64,000 bases of DNA from DASRHT01 sp035293765 (GTDB lineage Bacteria > Chloroflexota > Ktedonobacteria > Ktedonobacterales > Ktedonobacteraceae): NCBI GenBank assembly GCA_035293765.1, contig DATGMF010000031.1:28536-92535 (forward strand). The letters run 5' to 3'. The notes under the pieces were generated by a model. The model was not told the DNA's origin. It was given only the letters and a program-made list of their open reading frames with translations, and searched no databases. Made by a program: the position numbers and the translations under genes. Positions 34,517-42,961 of this stretch are shown here, in pieces. Position 1 is the stretch's first letter; each line of letters starts with the position of its first letter.

Positions 34517-35716
34517 TTACTGCTCTATTGCAGGACCTGATACCTCGTTTGACGGGAGGGCTGCATTACTATCGGAAAGCTGCTGAGTTGTATGCAATGA
34601 GAGTCTGGTGATGAATTCGGGCGGAAGCCCACGAGAATCGGTAAGACGAGCTGTGCTGAAGTTCGTTTCACTGAGCCTGGCTCCGCGCAGGTCGGCTCTA
34701 CTCAGATCGGCGTCACAAAAGTCAGCTCTACTCAGATCGGCGTTACTCAGGTTGGTGTCACTGAGGTTGGCTTTGCGCAGATCGGCCCCACACAAATTGG
34801 CTTCACGCAAATTTGCTTTGCGCAGGTCGGCTCTGAACAAGTTGGCGTTACTCAGGTTGGCTTTGCGCAGATCGGCCCCGCACAAATTGGCTCCCCCGAG
34901 GTAGACTCCACTGAGATCGGCTTCTTCGAGGTGAGCTTCACCCAGGTCGGCTCTGTAGAGAATGGCACCACTCAGGTTGGCTACGGTGACATCCTTCTCC
35001 CAGGAGGTTTTGCTGAGATTGGCTCCGTGAAGATGGGCATCAAGGAGTTGGGCTTCACGCAGATCGGCTCCGCACAGGTTGGCTCCGCACAGGTTGGCTT
35101 CGCGCAGATCGGCCCCGCGCAGATCGGCTCCGCGCAAATTGGCTTCGCTGAGGTCTATCGCATGCAGATCCACAAAGGAAAGGTTGATCCCTGCCATGTA
35201 TGCTTGATTGAGGGCTACAATGCTCTTTCCTCCTGTCGCCGTCACGAGTCTCGCTTCACGTAAGAATGAAAGCACGGCACTCTGCCGCTTTGCATCGAGC
35301 TGGCTAAGAGCAGTTAAGGTTTGCACTCGGGCCACCCTCCGCACTTCAGCATCTGGAGCAGAAGATCGTAAGTGCTGCGCTATCATCAACTCGGACATGC
35401 GATCAAGATACCGCTGAAGTATGTCTTCTCGTTGCTTCTCAAGAGAGGCTTTCCCTGTGAGCCTCCTGGCTGCCAGGTACAACGTTGTGGTTGCTACAAC
35501 CAGGGCAATGAGGACGATCAACATCGGCAACGGTAACCAGCCCCACACCAATCTTTGTTGTCGAGAAGAGGCGAGGTTCACATGTTGATTCAATCCGATC
35601 CAAGTCTGATAGCCAAAGAAGATGAGAAGGTGAATGAGAACAATTATTACGCAAATAGCAAGTGTCATAGCCCAAAAACGAAAAGATTTCTGCTTCCACC
35701 ATCGACGGACGAACAT
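34517..35716 (-). CDS. Pentapeptide-repeat protein with two N-terminal membrane spans
   Basis: A 399-residue protein. Two membrane segments lie at about 15-35 and 60-83, then a helical linker (about 90-165). About 40 consecutive pentapeptides follow from 175 to 365, of the strict A(D/N)L(R/S)x form (for example NLRGADLRGADLREANL), making a long right-handed beta-helix, probably cytoplasmic. The tail is polar and low complexity. GGAGGAAC lies before the ATG at 35716. At DNA level the region 34640-35170 is a degenerate 15-base tandem array. Proteins of this type are common in Chloroflexota and cyanobacteria; some pentapeptide proteins mimic DNA, but nothing here shows that. Confidence 0.85.
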   Translation of the reverse strand: MFVRRWWKQKSFRFWAMTLAICVIIVLIHLLIFFGYQTWIGLNQHVNLASSRQQRLVWGWLPLPMLIVLIALVVATTTLYLAARRLTGKASLEKQREDILQRYLDRMSELMIAQHLRSSAPDAEVRRVARVQTLTALSQLDAKRQSAVLSFLREARLVTATGGKSIVALNQAYMAGINLSFVDLHAIDLSEANLRGADLRGADLREANLCGANLCGADLREAQLLDAHLHGANLSKTSWEKDVTVANLSGAILYRADLGEAHLEEADLSGVYLGGANLCGADLRKANLSNANLFRADLRKANLREANLCGADLRKANLSDTNLSNADLSRADFCDADLSRADLRGARLSETNFSTARLTDSRGLPPEFITRLSLHTTQQLSDSNAALPSNEVSGPAIEQ

Positions 35717-35947
35717 GATACTGTTCCTCCTTCCTTTGCTTGTAGTGAGTACTAGTGTACTACATTCTGCAAAGCAGAAGAAAGAGAAGCTTCATTCACA
35801 CGACAGCCATACGCTAGCATCTCTTGAATGCTGCTTTTAGCGGGGGATACTTTGTTTCCTATTCCTGACATCTTCTGACAGGGATTTCGTGCTATACTTA
35901 CTCGTAGCTAACGCAATCTCATAGCATAGATATAAAGGAGGGAGCCT

Positions 35948-36811
35948 TTGCGAGCAGATCGACTCCTTTCTCTCCTCTTGCTGTTACAGGCGAGAGGACG
36001 CATGACGGCGCAGGAACTGGCGGAACGGCTGGAAGTTTCCGAACGCACCATTTATCGCGATATCGGCGCGCTCAGTTCGGCGGGGATACCCGTCTACACT
36101 GAAAGCGGCCCGGGCGGGGGCTGCGAACTTGTCGATGGCTATCAGACGAAGCTGACAGGATTGACGACGGCGGAGGTGCGGGCGCTCTTTCTCCTCAGCC
36201 TCTCCGGTCCGCTCGCCGATTTAGGGCTGGATCGCGCGCTGGATGATGCGCTGCTCAAGCTCTCGGCAGCTCTTCCCATCACCGCTCGCTCCGATGCGGC
36301 TCAGGTCCGTCAGCGCATCCATATGGATACAACAGCGCCCGATCAGGCCAATCGCGCTCTGCCCTATCTCGGGCTTATTCAGGAAGCCGTGTGGCAGGAT
36401 CGCACGTTGCAACTGACGTATGGCAGGTACGTCCGCCAGGACTTTGAGCCTTATGGGCTGGTTTCTAAAGCCAATGTCTGGTACCTGGTGGGAACCACCG
36501 CAGGCGAGATGCAGGTGTTGCGCGTTTCTCGCATTCAAGCCGCAGAACTGACCGCACAGCGCTTCGTTCGCCCTGACACATTCGACCTTGCCAACTACTG
36601 GACCGAGTGGAGCAATCGATTCTTGGCCCATCGCTCTTCGCGCCCCAAAGAAAAAAAAGCGATTTATTTATTTGATGCCCGCTCAAAAAATAAAAAAACG
36701 AATTATGTTGACAAAAGTCAAAAAATAAAAAAATTTCGTTATTCGAATCACTCCGCACGCTCTGGCATATCTTCCAATATAAAAAAAATAATTTTGAAAC
36801 ATGCTGCGTAA
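35948..36811 (+). CDS. WYL-domain HTH regulator with aberrant C-terminus
   Basis: A 287-residue reading frame. Residues 1-60 are a DeoR-like winged helix (LQARGRMTAQELAERLEVSE, TIYRDIGALSSAGIPVY). The WYL domain follows near 135-215, with YGLVSKANVWYLVG and LRVSRIQAAELT. From about residue 233 the usual WCX dimerisation domain is missing and replaced by a lysine-rich, AT-rich tail (36650-36811) beginning PKEKKAIYLFD, unlike the GC-rich codons before it. The gene therefore looks truncated and extended into foreign or non-coding DNA. The start is TTG after AAGGAGGG. It may still bind DNA; ligand control could be lost. Confidence 0.75.
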   Translation: MRADRLLSLLLLLQARGRMTAQELAERLEVSERTIYRDIGALSSAGIPVYTESGPGGGCELVDGYQTKLTGLTTAEVRALFLLSLSGPLADLGLDRALDDALLKLSAALPITARSDAAQVRQRIHMDTTAPDQANRALPYLGLIQEAVWQDRTLQLTYGRYVRQDFEPYGLVSKANVWYLVGTTAGEMQVLRVSRIQAAELTAQRFVRPDTFDLANYWTEWSNRFLAHRSSRPKEKKAIYLFDARSKNKKTNYVDKSQKIKKFRYSNHSARSGISSNIKKIILKHAA

Positions 36812-36838
36812 GTAAAAGCCCTGCCAATTAAGCATAAT

Positions 36839-36876
36839 AAAGCCCCACCAGATCTTACGGATCTGGCGAGGCTTTT
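36839..36876. terminator. Bidirectional terminator between WYL gene and hemH
   Basis: AAAGCCCCACCAGATC (36839-36854) pairs with GATCTGGCGAGGCTTT ending at about 36875 (two non-Watson-Crick positions), loop TTACG. A tract of A precedes and T follows, so it can stop both converging transcripts. Confidence 0.75.
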
Positions 36877-36912
36877 CGACGTGTATCCCACGGAGCGCAC
36901 GCTCTCAAAAAT

Positions 36913-37869
36913 TTACAGTGAAGGTATTTCCTGCTTTGCCAGCGTTTCCGTGACGACGGCTGCCAGCGCCTTGATGAACAGAGGCGAGGTGTTGAGCGAC
37001 TGCGTACGGGCGAACTGGATGCCGTGTATCTCTGCCTGCTCGCGAGCGCCTATTTCGATATCGTAAAGAATTTCAAGGTGGTCGGCCAGGAATTGCACGG
37101 GCGCGATCAGAACGTGGGTGTGGCCCGCCTGCTTCAATTCGGGGATCACATCGGCGAAGTCGGGTTTGAGCCACTCTTCGGGCGTGTGACCCGCGCTCTG
37201 ATAACAGAAGGACCAGCGCTGATCCGGCAATCCCGCCAGCTTCGCCACGGCGGCGGCGGTCTCCTTGAGATCGTTGATGTAGTCCGGCTCGTTTTCGATG
37301 ACGCGTTTGGGCATGCTGTGCGCGGTCAGCAGTACGGGGATGCGCTCTCGTACATCAGGAGGGAAGCCGTCCAGCGCCTCTTTGACGCGGTCCGCCAGGG
37401 CCTGTAAGAAGAAAGGCTGCATATGCCAGTCTTCGGCAATCTTCAGCTCCATATCCGCGCGGCCCAGGTCGCTGACGGCATCTTTGAGCATACGCACGTA
37501 GCCGCTCATAATAATGGGCGAGTACTGGGGCGACATGATGATGCCGACCAGCGTGTGCGCACCTTTGGCAGCTTCCGGCACGACATCGGCGATAAAAGGA
37601 GGCGCGAAACGCATGCCCGCGACTGCGCGATAGGTTGTACCGTCGGCGCTCTGGCGATTTAGCTCTTCCTCCAGGGCCGCAGCCTGTTCGCGGGTGATGC
37701 GCAGCAAGGGGGAGCCGCCGATCAGATCGTAGCGCCGTCGGAACTCGTCGATCACCTCCTGCGAGGCGGGGCGACCACCATAGACGTGTTTCAGGTAAAC
37801 GGGGATATCATCAAGCGTGGCAGGCGACCCGTAGGTCATTAAGACCACACCAATATGCGATTTTGCCAT
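36913..37869 (-). CDS. hemH: Ferrochelatase
   Basis: A 318-residue enzyme that inserts Fe2+ into protoporphyrin IX or coproporphyrin III. The ATG at 37869 is chosen (AAGGAG 12 bases upstream); the upstream in-frame extension runs through the intergenic gap. Family segments are VVLMTYGSPATLDD, YGGRPA, the catalytic-His region LLTAHSMPKRVIENEPDY near 180, FCYQSAGHTPEEWLKPD near 220 and the Glu in FLADHLEILYDIEIG near 260. Whether it is the protoporphyrin or coproporphyrin type cannot be settled by eye. It follows hemE by 16 bases, so the two form a heme operon. Confidence 0.93.
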   Translation of the reverse strand: MAKSHIGVVLMTYGSPATLDDIPVYLKHVYGGRPASQEVIDEFRRRYDLIGGSPLLRITREQAAALEEELNRQSADGTTYRAVAGMRFAPPFIADVVPEAAKGAHTLVGIIMSPQYSPIIMSGYVRMLKDAVSDLGRADMELKIAEDWHMQPFFLQALADRVKEALDGFPPDVRERIPVLLTAHSMPKRVIENEPDYINDLKETAAAVAKLAGLPDQRWSFCYQSAGHTPEEWLKPDFADVIPELKQAGHTHVLIAPVQFLADHLEILYDIEIGAREQAEIHGIQFARTQSLNTSPLFIKALAAVVTETLAKQEIPSL

Positions 37870-37885
37870 GCTGTTTTTCTCTCCT

Positions 37886-38956
37886 TTATGCTCTTTTTGT
37901 GGTCTCACGCACGGCGTCAACGAGCTGACGCAGCAGGCCAGGATCGGTAGGAGCAAGAACGCCGTGCCCCAGATTGAAGATATGTCCGGCGCGGTTGTTA
38001 GCTCGCTGCAAAATATCGTTCATCGCATCTTCGATGATCGGCCAGGAGGTGAGCATCACTGTCGGGTCCAGATTTCCCTGAATGCCGTGGTCGTAGCCGA
38101 TGCGCGCCCACGCATCATCAAGATCAACGCGCCAATCCACGCTGATCACATCGCCGCCCGCTTCAGTCATGGCCTCTAGCAGAGCGGCGGTGCCGGTGCC
38201 AAAGTGGATGGAGGGAGCGTCGGTGGTCTTGACCTCGGCAAAGATGCGCTTAATATAGGGCTGAACATAGCGACGGTAGACGCTGGGGCTGATCGCGCCG
38301 ATCCAGCTGTCAAAGAGCTGCACCACATCGGCTCCCGCCCGCACCTGCGCCACAAGGTAATCGGCAATCACTTTGCTCAGCTTGTCCATCAGCAGGTGCC
38401 ACGCTTCGGGCTGCCCGTACATAAACGCTTTGGCGAGGGCATAGTCGCGCGATGGCCTGCCTTCGATCATATAGCAGGCCAGGGTGAAGGGCGAACCGGC
38501 GAACCCGATCACCGCCTGTTTCCCCGCCAGCTCGCGGCGCACCATGCTGGTCGCGGCCATCACGTAGGGCGTCACCTCTTCGCCGGACGGCGTGCGCAGC
38601 GCCTCGACATCTTTGAGTGTCCGAATGGGGTTGCGAATGATCGGGCCAACCTCCGGCTGAATTTCGAAAGGTACGCCCATATCTTCCAGCGGCAGCATGA
38701 TATCGGCGTAGAGAACAGCCGCATCGACGCCGAAGGTGTGTACGGGCATCAATGTGACCATCGTGCAGAGCTCTGGCGTCTTCGCCATCTCTATGATACC
38801 ATATTTTTTACGCAGGTCGCGATACTCGGCAAGGCAGCGGCCTGCCTGACGCATAAACCAGATGGGAGTCGCGTCAGGTTGCCTGAGGTGGCAGGCATCA
38901 AGAAAACGAGCGAGCCCGGTATGCGCGGGCTTAGAGGGTGAAGTTTGTTGCTGCAT
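37886..38956 (-). CDS. hemE: Uroporphyrinogen decarboxylase
   Basis: A 356-residue cytoplasmic enzyme that converts uroporphyrinogen III to coproporphyrinogen III by four decarboxylations. The ATG at 38956 (AAGGAAAA upstream) begins just before the conserved N-terminus. The signature PIWFMRQAGRCLAEYR lies near 31-46. The catalytic Asp is in YADIMLPLEDMGVPFE near 86, and the second signature GFAGSPFTLACYMIEG lies near 150. GNLDP and FNLGHGVLAPTDP are at the C-terminus. It is first in a two-gene hem operon, with a nested palindromic repeat 52 bases upstream. Confidence 0.96.
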   Translation of the reverse strand: MQQQTSPSKPAHTGLARFLDACHLRQPDATPIWFMRQAGRCLAEYRDLRKKYGIIEMAKTPELCTMVTLMPVHTFGVDAAVLYADIMLPLEDMGVPFEIQPEVGPIIRNPIRTLKDVEALRTPSGEEVTPYVMAATSMVRRELAGKQAVIGFAGSPFTLACYMIEGRPSRDYALAKAFMYGQPEAWHLLMDKLSKVIADYLVAQVRAGADVVQLFDSWIGAISPSVYRRYVQPYIKRIFAEVKTTDAPSIHFGTGTAALLEAMTEAGGDVISVDWRVDLDDAWARIGYDHGIQGNLDPTVMLTSWPIIEDAMNDILQRANNRAGHIFNLGHGVLAPTDPGLLRQLVDAVRETTKRA

Positions 38957-39007
38957 GCATTTTCCTTTTTCAAAAATATACCTTGAAATGTTCCGCCAAC
39001 AGGGACT

Positions 39008-39065
39008 GTAGGGGCAATCCCCACGATGAATCGGGGAGCTACAAGCGGTTGCCCTGCCCCTGCGG
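39008..39065. repeat. Nested palindromic repeat, family B stem enclosing family C
   Basis: GTAGGGGCAA (from 39008) pairs with TTGCCCTGCCCCT (to about 39062) and encloses a reverse-oriented family C hairpin (CCCACGATGAATCGGGGAGC, from 39020). It lies 52 bases upstream of hemE. Region 38957-39391 also holds a decayed family A hairpin at 39237-39256 (one mismatch in nine pairs) and two GCGATCAATCG direct repeats near 39345 and 39359; no gene is seen there. Confidence 0.65.
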
Positions 39066-39391
39066 AATCGAAATTCTTGGGCATGTCCTTCTATATAATA
39101 ACGTGCCAACAGGTTTGTGGCAACAAGAATCTATAGGAATCTCTATAAAAATCAGTCCCACATAGAGATTTTGTGATTTTTACTTTGACTCATGCCCTCC
39201 CAAAGAAGAAATTGCGCGAGCGCCGCACCAACGTAGGGACCCGCTTGAGCGCGTCCGGTTCACCGCCCGTTCATGCCCTCATCCGATCTCACATGCAATA
39301 TCATCGATAGTGACGTTGGGGCAACAGGTTTGAGAATGTACAAGCGATCAATCGGACGCGATCAATCGAGTCCCTGCGACATTTCGGGTGG

Positions 39392-41305
39392 CTACGGGGT
39401 TTTGTAGAGCTTGAAGTTGGAGAAGCTGCCCTCAGCCGTGGTGATGGGGTCCAGGGTGCCGCTCGCCAGCGCGATCTCGCCGGAGGCATAGGTGTTATCG
39501 CGGGCCTCTCCAACAAAAGTACCGTTGATATAGAGCTTGAAGAGGCCGCCGTTGGCGCTCACGATCAACGTATTTTTTCCATCCAGCGGCGCAATCGCCG
39601 GGCTGAACGTGGGCGTGATCAGGACATGGTAGCTGGCATTCGTTCCCGCATCGTGGCGACGAAAGAAAAACTGCCGCTGATTGTTGATCTCGAAATCGTA
39701 AAACTGGTCGCCTTTGAGACGCACCAGAATTCCTATGTTGTAGCCTGCATGCAGCGTAGCGTCCACCTGTACGACCGCATTATCCTGTGGGAGCGCAAGG
39801 GGACAGGGCTGTAAGAAGTTCGCCTGCGTGACGATGACATGATAGCTGCCGCTGCTGAATTTGCAGCTCGTGGCGTCTTCGGCCCAGAGACTATTGCTAT
39901 TCTGAGCAAGATCGCTACTAAGAATAAGGGAACCGAGAGCCACCTGATGTAGAGAGACCGCTGTTGCGCTCCCCTGAGCCTGTCCGGTTGCGGTTGCATG
40001 ATCTTGGGTCAGGCGCGCTATACTGGCTGATTGCCCGTTCGGATCAGTGCCTGCATGCGTCGTGCGCATCAGGTAAAGCGCGTAGATCAGGCTAAGGGGA
40101 AGAATAATGGTAATCAGTATACCTGTGATGATAATGCGTGTAGCTGTTGCACTTCTCTGCCTCCCCCTATCCGTGCGTCGTCGCAAAACTTTACGTCGTG
40201 GTACTGCATAAGGAGGAACTGGCGTGTTTACTGCATCGTAAGAGCTTTGATAAAGTTCCGGCTCCACAGCGAACGGCGAAACCTCTGGCTGATCGTAGCT
40301 TTCCGCCGCCGGAACGGCTGTTGGCGCGGCTGTGGGATCATCGGGCAGGATAATTGGCTGCGGTTGCTCGGATGCGACCTTCATATGTTTCTTGTCCGGC
40401 TGCGAGACAGGTACCAGCTCAATAGGTCCAGAGGTAATGTGGAGCTCTGCTTTTTTAGCCACTGTCTGCGGGAAATAAGGCCCTTGCGAGGCGGATATAG
40501 CCAGAGCCGCTCTATAGGCGTCAGCCAGCTCCTGAGCCGTTTGAAAGCGCCACTTAGGGTCTTTAGCCAGTGCGCGTAGAATTACCGCATCGATCTCAGG
40601 TGGGATTGCAGGGTTAAACTGGGAAGGTGGCGGCGGCTCGTCGCGAATATGCTTCCAGTAGACTGCGATGGGGGTCTGTGCTGTGAATGGAACCGCGCCC
40701 GTGATCATTTCGAAAAGCAGGACGCCCAGGGCATAGATATCGCTACTGGTCGTGGCGGGACCTTCGGCGAGGTCGGGGGCCATATATTCGGGCGTTCCCA
40801 GCAGGATTCCCGTTTGCGTAACGGTATCTCCGCCCTCCATCGCCTTCGCCAGGCCGAAATCTGCCAGATACGCATAGTGATCGTCACGCAGCAGAATGTT
40901 AGAGGGCTTGATATCGCGGTGAATTATGCCGTTATCATGAGCGAACTGCAACGCGCTCGCGATTTGATCGAGCATCTCCCCGGCCTCCTCCAGGGATAAT
41001 GGGCCATCGAGCAGATAGTCGTAGAGCGTCGTAGAGGATATATACGGCATGACGAGATAATGATAGGGTTCTTGAATGCCAAAATCGTAGGCGGGGAGGA
41101 TGTGATCATGATTGAGATTCCCAACCGCCTCAGCCTCGCGGCGAAAGCGTTCGAGATAATCCGTATTGTTGCTGGTCACAACCTTGATGGCAACGTCGCG
41201 GTTCATCAGCTCATCATGCGCCAGATAAACCTCGCTCATCCCGCCGCTTCCCAACGGCTGGATGAGGTAATAGCGGCCTAACGTTGTTCCCTCTAGTCCT
41301 GACAT
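39392..41305 (-). CDS. Membrane Ser/Thr protein kinase with extracellular beta-sandwich domain
   Basis: A 637-residue PknB-like receptor kinase. The N-terminal kinase domain (about 11-270) has the Gly loop LGSGGMSEVYLAH, VAIK Lys, HRDIKPSN catalytic loop, DFGLAK and GTPEYMAPD (usual APE, here APD). A proline-rich juxtamembrane region leads to one span at about 395-418 (IIITGILITIILPLSLIYAL). The outer part (about 440-635) has paired strands such as YNIGILVRLKGDQFYDFEIN and NGGLFKLYINGTFVGEARD, matching the concanavalin-like / 3-keto-disaccharide hydrolase-type (DUF1080) sandwich that binds glycans. It probably senses carbohydrate or cell-wall material. It is a single gene with a palindrome 78 bases upstream. 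Confidence 0.92.
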   Translation of the reverse strand: MSGLEGTTLGRYYLIQPLGSGGMSEVYLAHDELMNRDVAIKVVTSNNTDYLERFRREAEAVGNLNHDHILPAYDFGIQEPYHYLVMPYISSTTLYDYLLDGPLSLEEAGEMLDQIASALQFAHDNGIIHRDIKPSNILLRDDHYAYLADFGLAKAMEGGDTVTQTGILLGTPEYMAPDLAEGPATTSSDIYALGVLLFEMITGAVPFTAQTPIAVYWKHIRDEPPPPSQFNPAIPPEIDAVILRALAKDPKWRFQTAQELADAYRAALAISASQGPYFPQTVAKKAELHITSGPIELVPVSQPDKKHMKVASEQPQPIILPDDPTAAPTAVPAAESYDQPEVSPFAVEPELYQSSYDAVNTPVPPYAVPRRKVLRRRTDRGRQRSATATRIIITGILITIILPLSLIYALYLMRTTHAGTDPNGQSASIARLTQDHATATGQAQGSATAVSLHQVALGSLILSSDLAQNSNSLWAEDATSCKFSSGSYHVIVTQANFLQPCPLALPQDNAVVQVDATLHAGYNIGILVRLKGDQFYDFEINNQRQFFFRRHDAGTNASYHVLITPTFSPAIAPLDGKNTLIVSANGGLFKLYINGTFVGEARDNTYASGEIALASGTLDPITTAEGSFSNFKLYKTP

Positions 41306-41382
41306 AACTTCCCTGCTCTGGTTATAGGAACTCTAGCAAACGGTAATAGCAATCAGGAACGCATCTTTTGCAGTTACTACAC

Positions 41383-41406
41383 TAAATTCAGGATTTCCTG
41401 AATTTA
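41383..41406. promoter_or_regulatory. 24-bp palindrome upstream of Ser/Thr kinase gene
   Basis: TAAATTCAGGA and TCCTGAATTTA are exact reverse complements separated by TT. The element is 78 bases from the kinase start and two bases downstream of a TATATT box read on the minus strand (41414-41409), consistent with an operator. Confidence 0.5.
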
Positions 41407-41523
41407 CTAATATAAGTATGCTTGCCCGATTGAAAGGCAGCGCATAAATGGTATACGATCTTGTCCCCCAAATAGTGTCAAGGTACGGCAATTGTAGCAT
41501 TCTATCGTTTTTAGGAGCGTGGG

Positions 41524-42924
41524 TTACGACTGCTTATTCTCATCCCGCCGCTTCTCCAGCCACTTCTTGATGCTGGCCTCTTTTCCTTGATGACCGGGTT
41601 GATAGTAATGGCGGCCCTTCAAGCTTTCAGGCAGATATTCCTGTACGCGCGTTGCCGGTGGACGCTCCGGGTCCTCAATCCGCATCTCCTTATAGTAATC
41701 ATGGGCATACTTGTAATCTTTGCCGTAGTCGAGGTCTTTCATCAATTGGGTGGGGGCGTTGCGAATCCATAGGGGAACAGGTTCGTTGCGCGTCTGCTGA
41801 ATATCTTCCTGCACGCGACCATATGCTTCATAGAGCGCGTTGCTTTTAGGTGCGGTCGCGAGGTAGATCGCCGCCTGGGCCAGGGCGAGCTTTGCTTCCG
41901 GCAAGCCCACAAAATGGACGGCCTGTTGCGCGGCGACGCACACCACCAGCGCCTGAGGATCGGCCATGCCCACATCTTCCGAGGCAAAGCGGATCAAGCG
42001 TCGCACAATATAGAGCGGGTCCTCGCCTGCCTCAATCATGCGGCCAAGCCAGTAGAGACTGGCATCGGGATCGGAGCCGCGCAACGCCTTATGCAGGGCC
42101 GAGATCGTATCATAGTGCTGGTCGCCGCTTTTATCGTACAGCAGCGCCCGATGCTGCATCACCTCTTCGACGATAGGTACCGTGATGTGTCGCTGCTCGT
42201 TTCCACCCACACTGATGCTGCCCTGCGCCGTCATCTCCAGCACGTTCAGGGCGGTGCGTGCGTCTCCATTGGCGAACACGGCGATTTCCTGGAGCGCGTC
42301 ATCATCGACCGTTAATGCCAACTGGCCCAGGCCGCGTTCCTTATCGCTCAAAGCGCGGCGCAAAATGGTCAGCAATTGCTCTTCCGTCAGCCCCTTGAGC
42401 GTGAAAACGCGGCAGCGCGATAAGAGGGCCGCGTTAACCTCAAAGCTGGGATTTTCCGTTGTCGCGCCAATCAGGGTGACGATGCCGCGCTCCACCTGTG
42501 GCAAGACGGCGTCCTGCTGGGCTTTGTTAAAGCGATGGATTTCGTCGATGAAGAGAATGGTGCGCTGACCGGAAAACTGGCGCAGCTTGTTGGCCTCGTC
42601 CATGACCTTGCGCAGATCGGCCACGCCCGCGGAGACGGCGCTGAGCGTGACGAAACGGGCGTGCGTCTGGCGCGCTATCACTTCGGCGAGCGTCGTTTTG
42701 CCGCTGCCCGGCGGTCCCCAGAAGAGCATAGAGGAGATGCGGTCAGACTCAATATTGCGCCGCAGAAGTCGGCCCTCTCCGAGCAAGTGCTCCTGCCCGA
42801 CAATCTCATCAATTGTCTGCGGACGCATACGCGAGGCCAGCGGCTCCCCCGGTGCCACATCGGAAGACGTTTTCTTTGCCGCTTGAGGCTGATCTGAGCC
42901 GAAAAGTGATGATTGTTCTGGCAT
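41524..42924 (-). CDS. rarA: Replication-associated recombination protein A (RarA/MgsA AAA+ ATPase)
   Basis: A 466-residue clamp-loader-like ATPase that acts at stalled replication forks. The ATG at 42924 is preferred to a start at 42990 because family similarity begins with PLASRMRPQTIDEIVGQEHL. Walker A is GPPGSGKTTL near 76, Walker B ILFIDEIHRFNKAQQD near 128 and sensor-1 LIGATTENPSFEVN near 158. The C-terminal MgsA domain has ALRGSDPDASLYWLGRMIEAGEDP and the YLPESLKGRHYYQP ending. All key residues are present. It follows the ribokinase-like gene by 37 bases. Confidence 0.95.
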   Translation of the reverse strand: MPEQSSLFGSDQPQAAKKTSSDVAPGEPLASRMRPQTIDEIVGQEHLLGEGRLLRRNIESDRISSMLFWGPPGSGKTTLAEVIARQTHARFVTLSAVSAGVADLRKVMDEANKLRQFSGQRTILFIDEIHRFNKAQQDAVLPQVERGIVTLIGATTENPSFEVNAALLSRCRVFTLKGLTEEQLLTILRRALSDKERGLGQLALTVDDDALQEIAVFANGDARTALNVLEMTAQGSISVGGNEQRHITVPIVEEVMQHRALLYDKSGDQHYDTISALHKALRGSDPDASLYWLGRMIEAGEDPLYIVRRLIRFASEDVGMADPQALVVCVAAQQAVHFVGLPEAKLALAQAAIYLATAPKSNALYEAYGRVQEDIQQTRNEPVPLWIRNAPTQLMKDLDYGKDYKYAHDYYKEMRIEDPERPPATRVQEYLPESLKGRHYYQPGHQGKEASIKKWLEKRRDENKQS

Positions 42925-42961
42925 AACGAACTCGTTTCTCTCCAGTACGCCCTGGACCCAT

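Noticed and set aside
34640..35170. Possible CRISPR-like or satellite array
   Set aside because: The 15-base period and the translated A(D/N)Lxx pattern show that it is the coding sequence of pentapeptide repeats; there are no unique spacers between constant repeats.
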